Shown here: in pieces, positions 36,801 through 48,800 of the stretch | Numbering within the stretch: the first letter of the stretch is position 1 | Layout of the letters: the number at the start of each line of letters is the position of its first letter | Source: Omphiscola glabra | Taxonomy: Eukaryota > Mollusca > Gastropoda > Lymnaeidae | Length of the DNA: 64,000 nt | Direction of reading: 5' to 3' | Assembly: GCA_964017045.1 (NCBI GenBank) | Contig: OZ024808.1 | Span: 1,203,666-1,267,665, forward strand | Notes under the pieces: generated by a model | Database searches by the model: none | Told to the model about the DNA's origin: nothing | What the model saw: only the letters and a program-made list of their open reading frames with translations | Program-made: the position numbers and the translations under genes

Positions 36801-39800
36801 AATTATCCTAATGTTGCCTTGTATTTTCAAAAATGAACTTGCCAGATTTACTCAGATAATACTAAGTAGTAGAGGTATTAGAGTAATATTTAGTCCACTG
36901 TGCTGTAGGTTCAACGTGCACGTGACTTATATTTTGTTGGGCTACGCCAGTGCTTCTAAAAATTTTGTTTCCCGGCGCCCCTGCCAAATTCAGGTTTTCA
37001 CCAGGCTCTCTGTGTTAAATTCTAACAAGTGCTCTTCGAAATAGGGGATACATAAAGAAATAAATTAAATAAAATGTTGGGTAAACATAATTATAACACA
37101 TATGTACGTAACTAACGACTATCTATTAACTGCAAACAGTAGTTGCTCAAGTGAGTTACTGTTTGCACCCCGACCTAAAGATGTCACATCAAATTAAAAG
37201 TGGAAATAAAATTATGAAAATTTTGTAATATTTCACAACGCCCCCTGTGAGGAAGCAGCATAAAACCAGATTGAAAAATTTGCACACACCCCCGCCCCCA
37301 AGCAGACCAGTAAAAGGACTATTTTTAGCGCCTCCTGTCTTTGTGAAGTAAATGGTATTTTAAAGTTTAATTCACTATTAAGCTTCATTGCCCTGCTTGA
37401 GGTCAATGCACATGCAGGGCGACTTAACTTATATTCTGGGAAACACTGGTTGCTTAGAACAACCAGAGTTAAAAGCTATTGTCACAATTTGTTTACTGTA
37501 AAATTATATAAAGATTATTGGATTGTGGGGGGAGGGGGGGCGAAAGCTCATTCATTGTACGTATGCAAGGGAAGGGTCATCAAAAAAGTATTATGCAACA
37601 GGGGGAGTAGAGGTGGTAGGAAATTGAATCTTTTGTTATGTACTATATGGGCCCTCCTTGCGTTTGTTTCTGCGCTGTATGATGTAATAATTATGACATA
37701 ATTATTTCTTACAGCTGAACTGCGGTAAGAAAACGCACTTTGAACCTTTCCACGCAGCAATATTAGATTTCAACACATTTGAAAGGATCTGAGGGGGGCC
37801 TTTGAAATCTAGATTTAGAATGCTACATCTGTACTATTTTTAGAATGCTACATCTGTACTATTTTGAACACCCCCTCTCCCCTACACCCAATTACAGCTT
37901 TTGATCTGACTTCCAGTTGGAACCACATGAAATTTAACCAGTAATTTTTTTTTTACCCGTGACAGACTGTGACAGTGTCATCTGAGTGTTCACCTAAATA
38001 GTAATTGATACCAATAGCAGTGAATAGCAGTTGCACGTCTGCAAAACAAAGTGACAGCAGACACCAATGTAAACGTCTGTCATCTACTTTTTACCTCCAA
38101 TTAACTTTTTTTTGACACCAGCTTAACACGATCCCACTAGACACACAATGCAAGTACTTTTTTTGACACCAGCTTAACACGATCCCACTAGACACACGGT
38201 GCAAGTACTTATTGTGTACATTATATATACTGTATGCTTATTTATTTATTATTAAGAACCTGTATTGTATGATTTTGTGATGGTATTGCACGATTTCAGG
38301 GGTTTGAGGGTAAACAGGATACCCAAAATACTGCAGCCATTACTAAATTCTTCAAAACTATTTAATAGTTTAAATAAGTGATATATATATTGCATTTTTT
38401 GGTTAAATGTCTTCACCTGCTTTGTCCCCAGTTGATTAGTTTTGTGGATAAATATATGCATGTATTAGCTAAGAATGTCTGATTAATATTCAAAATGGCC
38501 ACCAAATTTGCATCTTCACTAGTCATTAAATGTGTTCACTCAGAACAAGGAGCCCTGTGCTCACAAGGTCATTTTTAACTAAACCTTAAGAGTGGAAGAT
38601 TCTGGATATTCGATGCGAGAATGCAACGGTCTAAAAATAGCTGCATTTACTGTAACAATTGATGGAGATTGGGAACAATCACATCATTTTGTGATAAACA
38701 ACTCAGAACAACTTATTTTAGTAGGCTGAACCCACATTTAATTAAAAAAACAATTTTGTGTAATGAAAACTTAACCTCAATATATTCTTCTTTTGTATAG
38801 GGAAAAACTGGAAGCTTTACGGACACTCCAGAAAATGCGATCACGGCAGCATGGGGTCAGTGCCGCCAGCTTAGCGTGGGGCAAAAAAATTTCTAAAACA
38901 GAGGAAGTTTCAGATGTAAGTAGTGTGAAAAATCAACTCAACAGTTCAAAACATACGCCACTTTTGTAAATCCAGTCTAAACTTTTGACATAAACGATCA
39001 ATTCCTCAACGATTATAAACAATCAATTCCTCTTTATAAACAATCAATTCCTCTTTATAAACAATCAATTCCTCTTTACTTTCCATTTCCAAATCACAAT
39101 CATGTCTCCCTTTCCTTTATGGGCAATGTCAAGGACGAACTGAAAGTTCCAAATTCTATTGTGTCTCCAAGGTCATGGATGGAGTTGGAACAAATTTAGA
39201 ACTTTTTAGTGCCGGTAATTACTCCATGAAGGTGACTGTGGGCCCATCACTACAAGCAATAATAAAAATCAAAGCTTATCATGGATTACGTCTGGCCCAT
39301 GTGAAGTGTGCGGGGGGGGGGGCATTAAGAGCTCGTGCTCGACGACCCACCGACGCCATTTCATACGTGACATGGATTATTGCCATTTTTAAAAAAAACT
39401 AAAAATAAACTTCTGGTTTTGCGTACAATCCTGATTGGCAGCTGTCTTCCAGCTTCAGTGATTCGTTTTTTCAAACTCTTTTTTTTTGTTTATCTACCTC
39501 AAAAGCAAAAGAATTGTTTCTCAATAATATCTCTTTCTTACCAATATTCTATAATTTTTTTCAATTAGATTGACCCTTTCAAATCAATGATATCCCCCTC
39601 TTACCATAATTATTATATTCTATTAATTTGTTCTATTAGACTGACCCTTTCAAATCAATGATATCTCCCTCTTACCATAATTATTCTATTCTATTAATTT
39701 GTTCTATTAGACTGACCCTTTCAAATCAATGATATCTCCCTCTTACCATAATTATTATATTCTATTAATTTTTTTCGATTAGACTGACCCTTTCAAAATG

Positions 39801-42800
39801 AAAACAGGCGGCATCATTGATATGAAAGCACTGAAGAAAAAGTGAGTTTATGTTTGTAGATATTCATAAGTATATGTGATCTGTTCATGCTCTAAAACTA
39901 AATGAAAATGCCCATAACATTATTTTTTTATCTTTATACCAGTTATTCATGGTACGGTTTATACCGGTCATTTATGGTTTCTTTGTATAATATCACATAA
40001 TGAAAGAATGGTTGCTAGTTGACAACCAGGAAGACACGTGCAAGTTAGAGTTGAATCTGGGCAGTGGAAAGTAACATGGAACCCCTTACAATGAGTTTCT
40101 ATGGAAGCTCTCACAACACCAGCTTTAATAGTGCAGATCTTTTGATCTTTTAAAAGATCTCTGATTTAGCTTGTCGTGAGAGTGTTTGGCCTGTCTCTTC
40201 TGAACATCTTTTAGCCATGTGTGTTTTCCTCATGTTATGGCTGAACTTTTGTATACAACTTAGTTTAACTTTTGTACACAGCTTAGTTTAACTTTTGTAC
40301 ACAACTTAGTTTAACTTTTGTACACAGCTTAGTTTAACTTTTGTACACAGCTTAGTTTAAATTATGTACACAGCTTAGTTTAAATTATGTACACAGCTTA
40401 GTTTAAATTATGTACACAGCTTAGTTTGACTCTTTTACACAGGTTAGTTTAACTTTTGTACATAAGTTAGTTTAATATTTGTACAGAACTTAGTTTATCT
40501 TTTGTACACAGCTTAGTTAACTTGTATACACAACTTAGTTTCAAGACAAATTTTAATCTCTTAAAGTGTACAGTTTGGTAGGGCCTAAATTTATTTACTG
40601 CATAATAAATGTGCTTGAACAAGAATGAACATGGCTGCCATTCTGCCCTAGAGTCATGAGTAAAGTAAGGGTGATCAACATGAAATACAGGTACATTTAT
40701 CAGCATTTTTAAAAAAAAAATGACAGCTGATAAACTAAGTTATTTGGCCATTGATCTAGTTATTTGGCCATTGATCTAGTTAGGTGGCCATTGTTCTAGT
40801 TAGGTGGCCATTGTTCTAGTTAGGTGGCCATTGTTCTAGTTAGGTGGGCATTGATCTAGTTAGGGGGGCATTGCTCTAGTTAGGGGGGCATTGCTCTAGT
40901 TAGGTGGCCATTGCTCTAGTTAGGCGGCCATTGTTCTAGTTAGGTGGCCATTGATCTAGTTAGGTGGCCATTGATCTAGTTAGGTGGCCATTGATCTAGT
41001 TAGGTGGCCATTGCTCTAGTTAGGTGGCCATTGTTCTAGTTAGGTGGCCATTGATCTAGTTAGGTGGCCATTGTTCTAGTTAGGTGGCCATTGTTCTAGT
41101 TAGGTGGCCATTGTTCTAGTTAGGTGGCCATTGATCTAGTTAGGTGGCCATTGTTCTAGTTAGGTGGCCATTGTTCTAGTTAGGTGGCCATTGTTCTAGT
41201 TAGGTGGCCATTGTTCTAGTTAGGTGGCCATTGTTCTAGTTAGATGGCCATTGTTCTAGTTAGGTGGCCATTGTTCTAGTTAGGTGGCCATTGATCTAGT
41301 TAGGTGGGCATTGTTCTAGTTAGGTGGCCATTGATCTAGTTAGGTGGCCATTGTTCTAGTTAGGTGGCCATTGTTCTAGTTAGGTGGCCATTGATCTAGT
41401 TAGGTGGCCATTGATCTAGTTAGGTGGCCATTGTTCTAGTTAGGTGGCCATTGATCTAGTTAGGTGGCCATTGTTCTAGTTAGGTGGCCATTGTTCTAGT
41501 TAGGTGGCCATTGTTCTAGTTAGGTGGCCATTGATCTAGTTAGGTGGCCATTGATATAGTTAGGTGGCCATTGGTCTAGTTAGGTGGCCATTGATCTAGT
41601 TAGGTGGCCATTGATCTAGTTAGGTGGGCATTGTTCTAGTTAGGTGGCCATTGATCTAGTTAGGTGGCCATTGATCTAGTTAGGTGGCCATTGATCTAGT
41701 TAGGTGGGCATTGATCTAGTTAGGGGAGCATTGCTCTAGTTAGGGGGGCATTGCTCTAGTTAGGTGGCCATTGCTCTAGTTAGGTGGCCATTGTTCTAGT
41801 TAGGTGGCCATTGATCTAGTTAGGTGGCCATTGATCTAGTTAGGTGGCCATTGATCTAGTTAGGTGGCCATTGCTCTAGTTAGGTGGCCATTGTTCTAGT
41901 TAGGTGGCCATTGATCTAGTTAGGTGGCCATTGTTCTAGTTAGGTGGCCATTGTTCTAGTTAGGTGGCCATTGTTCTAGTTAGGTGGCCATTGATCTAGT
42001 TAGGTGGCCATTGTTCTAGTTAGGTGGCCATTGTTCTAGTTAGGTGGCCATTGTTCTAGTTAGGTGGCCATTGTTCTAGTTAGGTGGCCATTGATCTAGT
42101 TAGGTGGCCATTGTTCTAGTTAGGTGGCCATTGATCTAGTTAGGTGGCCATTGTTCTAGTTAGGTGGCCATTGATCTAGTTAGGTGGCCATTGTTCTAGT
42201 TAGGTGGCCATTGTTCTAGTTAGGTGGCCATTGATCTAGTTAGGTGGCCATTGATCTAGTTAGGTGGGCATTGTTCTAGTTAGGTGGCCATTGTTCTAGT
42301 TAGGTGGGCATTGTTCTAGTTAGGTGGCCATTGTTCTGGTTAGGTGGCCATTGTTCTGGTTAGGTGGCCATTGATCTAGTTAGGTGGCCATTGTTCTAGT
42401 TAGGTGGCCATTGTTCTAGTTAGGTGGCCATTGTTCTAGTTAGGTGGCCATTGATCTAGTTAGGTGGCCATTGTTCTAGTTAGGTGGCCATTGATCTAGT
42501 TAGTTGGCCATTGATCTAGTTAGGTGGCCATTGTTCTAGTTAGGTGGCCATTGATCTAGTTAGGTGGCCATTGTTCTAGTTAGGTGGCCATTGATCTAGT
42601 TAGGTGGCCATTGTTCTAGTTAGGTGGCCATTGTTCTAGTTAGGTGGCCATTGATCTAGTTAGGTGGCCATTGATCTAGTTAGGTGGGCATTGTTCTAGT
42701 TAGGTGGCCATTGTTCTAGTTAGGTGGGCATTGTTCTAGTTAGGTGGCCATTGATCTAGTTAGGTGGGCATTGTTCTAGTTAGGTGGGCATTGTTCTAGT

Positions 42801-45800
42801 TAGGTGGGCATTGTTCTAGTTAGGTGGCCATTGTTCTAGTTAGGTGGCCATTGTTCTAGTTAGGTGGCCATTGTTCTAGTTAGGTGGCCATTGTTCTAGT
42901 TAGGTGGCCATTGATCTAGTTAGGTGGCCATTGTTCTGGTTATCCTGGGTTTGATCGGCTAATATTTCCCTTTTTTTTTTTTTTTCAAATCTTTTTCTTA
43001 AAATAAAAGTCTGTTATTAAGATTTTCTTAATCAATAACAATTTATGTATAAAGAAATATTGTTAAAGGTTCTACCCCCCCCCCCCATAAAATCTGTTGA
43101 ATCAAAGACTACGCAACTGTTTGCTGTGTCACCCACCAAGATATTTCTATAGAAAAATGATAATATCTCATAAAGTAAAGTGGATATAAGTTTTATTTTC
43201 TTCTTTTTCAGACCACTGAAAGGTGAAGCTGTAGAAGCCATCGGCACAGCGTTTGCTGCAGAAACTAACAGGAGAGATGAGGATGCCGAGATGTTAGTAT
43301 TGCTCATTTTATGATCATCTTGTTTAAATACATTTTGTTTGTGGTGATATTCAGTTGTGGTATTCAGTTTTTTTTCCAACGGCTGTTTCTGTTTTGGTTG
43401 ATATGATGCGTTTTGCACAGTTACGTAATTTTAAGTTGGGATGTTATGGTCTGGTGGACCGGGTGTGCTGCGGCGCGCGCGCCCCCCCTTCCCCCCCCCC
43501 ATGATTGACTGGTTTGCATCACAACAAGAAATGATCATTCTTTGTTTACATCAGAACTTTGTAATGATAAAAACAAATGTGTAGTCACCAAATCACAATT
43601 TACTAGTATCTATAAATGAACCCATCGAACTCATGGCTGGTCTGCTGATAATAATCATGGCAACCCAATGACATCATGGCAGCCCAATGACATCATGGCA
43701 GCCCAATGACATCATGGCAACCCAATGACATCATGGCAGCCCAATGACATCATGGCAGCCCAATGACATCATGGCAGCCCAATGACATCATGGCAGCCCA
43801 ATGACATCATGGCAACCCAATGACATCATGGCAGCCCAATGACATCATGGCAACCCAATGACATGGCAGCCCAATGACATGGCAGCCCAATGACATCATG
43901 GCAGCCCAATGACATCATGGCAACCCAATGACATCATGGTAACCCAATGACATCATGGCAGCCCAATGACATCATGGCAGCCCAATGACATCATGGCAAC
44001 CCAATGACATCATGGCAGCCCAATGACATCATGGCAACCCAATGACATGGCAGCCCAATGACATGGCAGCCCAATGACATCATGGCAGCCCAATGACATC
44101 ATGGCAACCCAATGACATCATGGTAACCCAATGACATCATGGCAGCCCAATGACATCATGGCAGCCCAATGACATCATGGCAACCCAATGACATCATGGC
44201 AGCCCAATGACATCATGGCAGCCCAATGACATCATGGCAGCCCAATGACATCATGGCAGCCCAATGACATCATGGCAGCCCAATGACATCATGGCAACCC
44301 AATGACATCATGGCAGCCCAATGACATCATGGCAACCCAATGACATGGCAGCCCAATGACATGGCAGCCCAATGACATCATGGCAGCCCAATGACATCAT
44401 GGCAACCCAATGACATCATGGTAACCCAATGACATCATGGCAGCCCAATGACATCATGGCAGCCCAATGACATCATGGCAACCCAATGACATCATGGCAG
44501 CCCAATGACATCATGGCAACCCAATGACATGGCAGCCCAATGACATGGCAGCCCAATGACATCATGGCAGCCCAATGACATCATGGCAACCCAATGACAT
44601 CATGGTAACCCAATGACATCATGGCAGCCCAATGACATCATGGCAGCCCAATGACATCATGGCAACCCAATGACATCATGGCAGCCCAATGACATCATGG
44701 CAACCAAATGACATCATGTCAAACCAATGACATCATGGCAGCCCAATGACATCATGGCAACCCAATGACATCATGGCAGCCCAATGACATCATGGCAACC
44801 CAATGACATCATGGCAACCCAATGACATCATGGCAACCCAATGACATAACGGTTTTGGCACAAATTGAAGTTCATTGCAGAATCATATTTTTAATTGCAA
44901 GCTAAAAATTTCATCTAGCAAAAGTTCATGTACACTCCACAAAGTGTTTCTGAAGAAAATTAAAATACTAAATAGGTCAAATAAACTACATATATATTAT
45001 CAGGTCATATAAGAGCTGGCCAGTAGTACCAGCATATTAGCATCAGCGGTACTATACAAATATAGGTCAAACACACCACAGATATACCCTCAAGTCATAT
45101 TATTAACTGTATTATCAGCTGTACCAGGTACTATTAATGTCAGCTGGACCAGGAACTATTAACATCAGCTGTACCAGGTACTATACAAATATAGAAATAA
45201 GTTTTATTTTCTTTGATTAGTTAACCTGTTTACCATTTTTGTACATTTCTCAATAGGTTAAAATACGTGGAAGAAGAACTTGCTCGAAGGAAAGGGCACC
45301 ATAAAGAAGAAGAGAGCCAAGGCAACAAGTGAGTTGCATTAAATATTCCGTGATTTTACTCTGTTCTGTAGCATATTTAATGCAATTCATGTTTAAATGG
45401 CTTAATAAATACTTCTGATTTTTTTTTTTTGGTTTTCTTTTGTGACTTAATACTTCATAAATGTTTAACTTTCTCAGGCAAAAATCACAAGCAGATTCTC
45501 TCTACGACCTGCCCGAACATTTAAAGAAATACTCATCTGAGAAAAGATCAGAAGACATGTTGTCCAATCAGATGTTGTCTGGAATTCCTGAGATTGACCT
45601 TGGCATTGAGTGAGTTCTTAAAACTAATGGATGTTTAACAAAATGGTCCCTAATCTCTGGTAGTCTGGTCCCTAATCTCTGGTAGTCTGGTCCCTAATCT
45701 CTGGTAGTCTTTTTTCCTAATCTCTGTAAGTCTGGTCCCTAATCTCTGGTAGTCTGGTCCCTAATCTCTGGTAGTCTGGTCCCTAATCTCTGGTAGTCTT

Positions 45801-48800
45801 TTTTCCTAATCTCTGTAAGTCTGGTCCCTAATCTCTGGTAGTCTAGGATAACTATAAAAATGTTCATATGTTATTATTAAACTCCAGCTGCCCAACTGAT
45901 TGCTGGAATAAGTTTTAAAATTGCTAGGATAATTGTTCGGAAAGAATGATTGGTTTTTACTTTCTCAACCTTTAATTTTTTTATTTTCTCAGTGCAAAGA
46001 TAAAAAATATTGAATTAACGGAGGAGGCCAAGCAGAAGTTATTGGAGGAGAGAAAACGTCAACGAGATAACATGCCCTCAGACTTTGTGCCGACCAATGT
46101 GGCCGTTAATTTTGTCCAGCACAACAGATGTAAGTAAAAGAAGAAGATAAATAAATCACAGTATTTTCAGTCTTAAAGTACGTTATTGCAAGATAGCTGT
46201 TTATCTGCGTGGGTAAATTATCATAGAGTGTATCATGGGAAAATTATCCTAGAGTGTATCATATTATCCTAGAGTGTATCATGTTATCCTAGAGTGTATC
46301 ATATTATCCTAGTGTGTATCATATTATCCTAGAGTGTATCATATTATCCTAGAGTGTATCATATTATCCTAGAGTGTATCATATTATCCTAGAGTGTATC
46401 ATATTATCCTAGAGTGTATCATATTATCATAGAGTGTATCATATTATCCTAGAGTGTATCATGTTATCCTAGAGTGTATCATGTTATCCTAGAGTGTATC
46501 ATATTATCCTAGAGTGTATCATATTATCCTAGAGTGTATCATATTATCCTAGAGTGTATCATATTATCCTAGAGTGTATCATATTATCCTAGAGTGTATC
46601 ATATTATCCTAGAGTGTATCATATTATCCTAGAGTGTATCATATTATCCTTGAGTGTATCATATTATCTTAGAGTGTATCATATTATCCTAGAGTGTATC
46701 ATATTATCCTAGAGTGTATCATATTATCCTAGAGTGTATCATATTATCTTAGAGTGTATCATATTATCCTAGAGTGTATCATGTTATCCTAGAGTGTATC
46801 ATGTTATCCTAGAGTGTATCATGTTATCCTAGAGTGTATCATATTATCCTAGAGTGTATCATATTATCCTAGAGCGTATCATATTATCCTAGAGTGTATC
46901 ATATTATCCTAGAGTGTATCATATTACCCTAGAGTGTATCATATTATCCTAGAGTGTATCATATTATCCTAGAGTGTATCATATTATCCTAGAGTGTATC
47001 ATATTATCCTAGAGTGTATCATATTATCCTAGAGTGTATCATATTATCCTAGAGTGTATCATATTATCCTAGAGTGTATCATATTATCCTAGAGTGTATC
47101 ATATTATCTTAGAGTGTATCATATTATCCTAGAGTGTATCATATTATCCTAGAGTGTATCATATTATCCTAGAGTGTATCATATTATCCTAGAGTGTATC
47201 ATATTACCCTAGAGTGTATCATATTATCCTAGAGTGTATCATATTATCCTAGAGTGTATCATATTATCCTAGAGTGTATCATATTATCCTAGAGTGTATC
47301 ATATTATCCTAGAGTGTATCATATTATCCTAGAGTGTATCATATTATCCTAGAGTGTATCATATTATCCTAGAGTGTATTATATTATCCTAGAGTGTATC
47401 ATATTATCCTAGAGTGTATCATATTATCCTAGAGTGTATCATATTATCCTAGAGTGTATCATATTACCCTAGAGTGTATCATATTACCCTAGAGTGTATC
47501 ATATTACCCTAGAGTGTATCATATTATCCTAGAGTGTATCATATTATCCTAGAGTGTATCATATTATCCTAGAGTGTATCATGTCATTATTGAAAATTAC
47601 TTGTTTTTATTTGTTTGTTTTCTTTTTTAGTTGTAGAAATTTTCTTTCATCTCTCTCGTGTATTTTTAGTTCTTCTCTCTCGTGTATTTTTAGTTCATCT
47701 CTCTCGTGTATTTTTAGTTCTTCTCTCTCGTGTATTTTTAGTTCATCTCTCTCGTGTATTTTTAGTTCATCTCTCTCGTGTATTTTTAGTTCGTCTCTCT
47801 CGTGTATTTTTAGTTCATCTCTCTCGTGTATTTTTAGTTCATCTCTCTCGTGTATTTTTAGTTCATCTCTCTCGTGTATTTTTAGTTCGTCTCTCTCGTG
47901 TATTTTTAGTTTGTCTCTCTCGTGTATTTTTAGTTCATCTCTCTCGTGTATTTTTAGTTCATCTCTCTTGTGTATTTTTAGTTCATCTCTCTCGTGTATT
48001 TTTAGTTCGTCTCTCTCGTGTATTTTTAGTTCATCTCTCTCGTGTATTTTTAGTTCATCTCTCTCGTGTATTTTTAGTTCATCTCTCTCGTGTATTTTTA
48101 GTTCGTCTCTCTCGTGTATTTTTAGTTCATCTCTCTCGTGTATTTTTAGTTCATCTCTCTCGTGTATTTTTAGTTCGTCTCTCTCGTGTATTTTTAGTTC
48201 ATCTCTCTCGTGTATTTTTAGTTCGTCTCTCTCGTGTATTTTTAGTTCATCTCTCTCGTGTATTTTTAGTTAGTATGTGTGTTAAAGTGCAAATCACTGT
48301 TTGCAATTAGAGGTCAGCCCATCAAATATGGGGCATGATTAAAAATTGTCTTGTATAATTTCCATCTTGTATTGTTGACAATCTCCATGTCCTTTATTGA
48401 ATCATCGTTTCAGTCAACATTGATGACAACAAGCCAAAGTTTGTGAAAAGGGTGGAAGAACCCAAACCAGAACCGGTTCGGGTGGGAGATGTTGACAGGG
48501 AAGCAACGCCTTCAGGTTGGCTCATGTCAATTTAGTTTTTTAAAAAAAATTTCTTGAATCTGTCAAATATTTTGTCCAACAGATATCCCCAAGGTAGAAT
48601 CTGTTGTTTGAATCCACTGGGATAAATAGAAAGCACAAAAAAACCAACCTGGTCAATTAAGTGAAGGGCTTATGGCTCAAATAGAAATGAAATTAAATTT
48701 ATGAAAACGGCTGTCATTTTTTAAAAAATTGGTTATAGTACTACTAATAACCGGGTACTGGTGTATTTATAAAGCGGTATTGTACTATAAAATCTCAATC

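Noticed and set aside
36953..37447. Possible hAT-like MITE with CAGTGCTTCT and GGGAAACACTG ends
   Set aside because: Ends are only loosely inverse and flanking 8-mers do not match; not strong enough to call.
47554..48310. Two ORFs of over 230 codons (CIFSSSLS and VFLVHLSR repeats)
   Set aside because: 24-bp array within an intron of C9orf78; the hydrophobic look is a by-product of the pyrimidine-rich unit.
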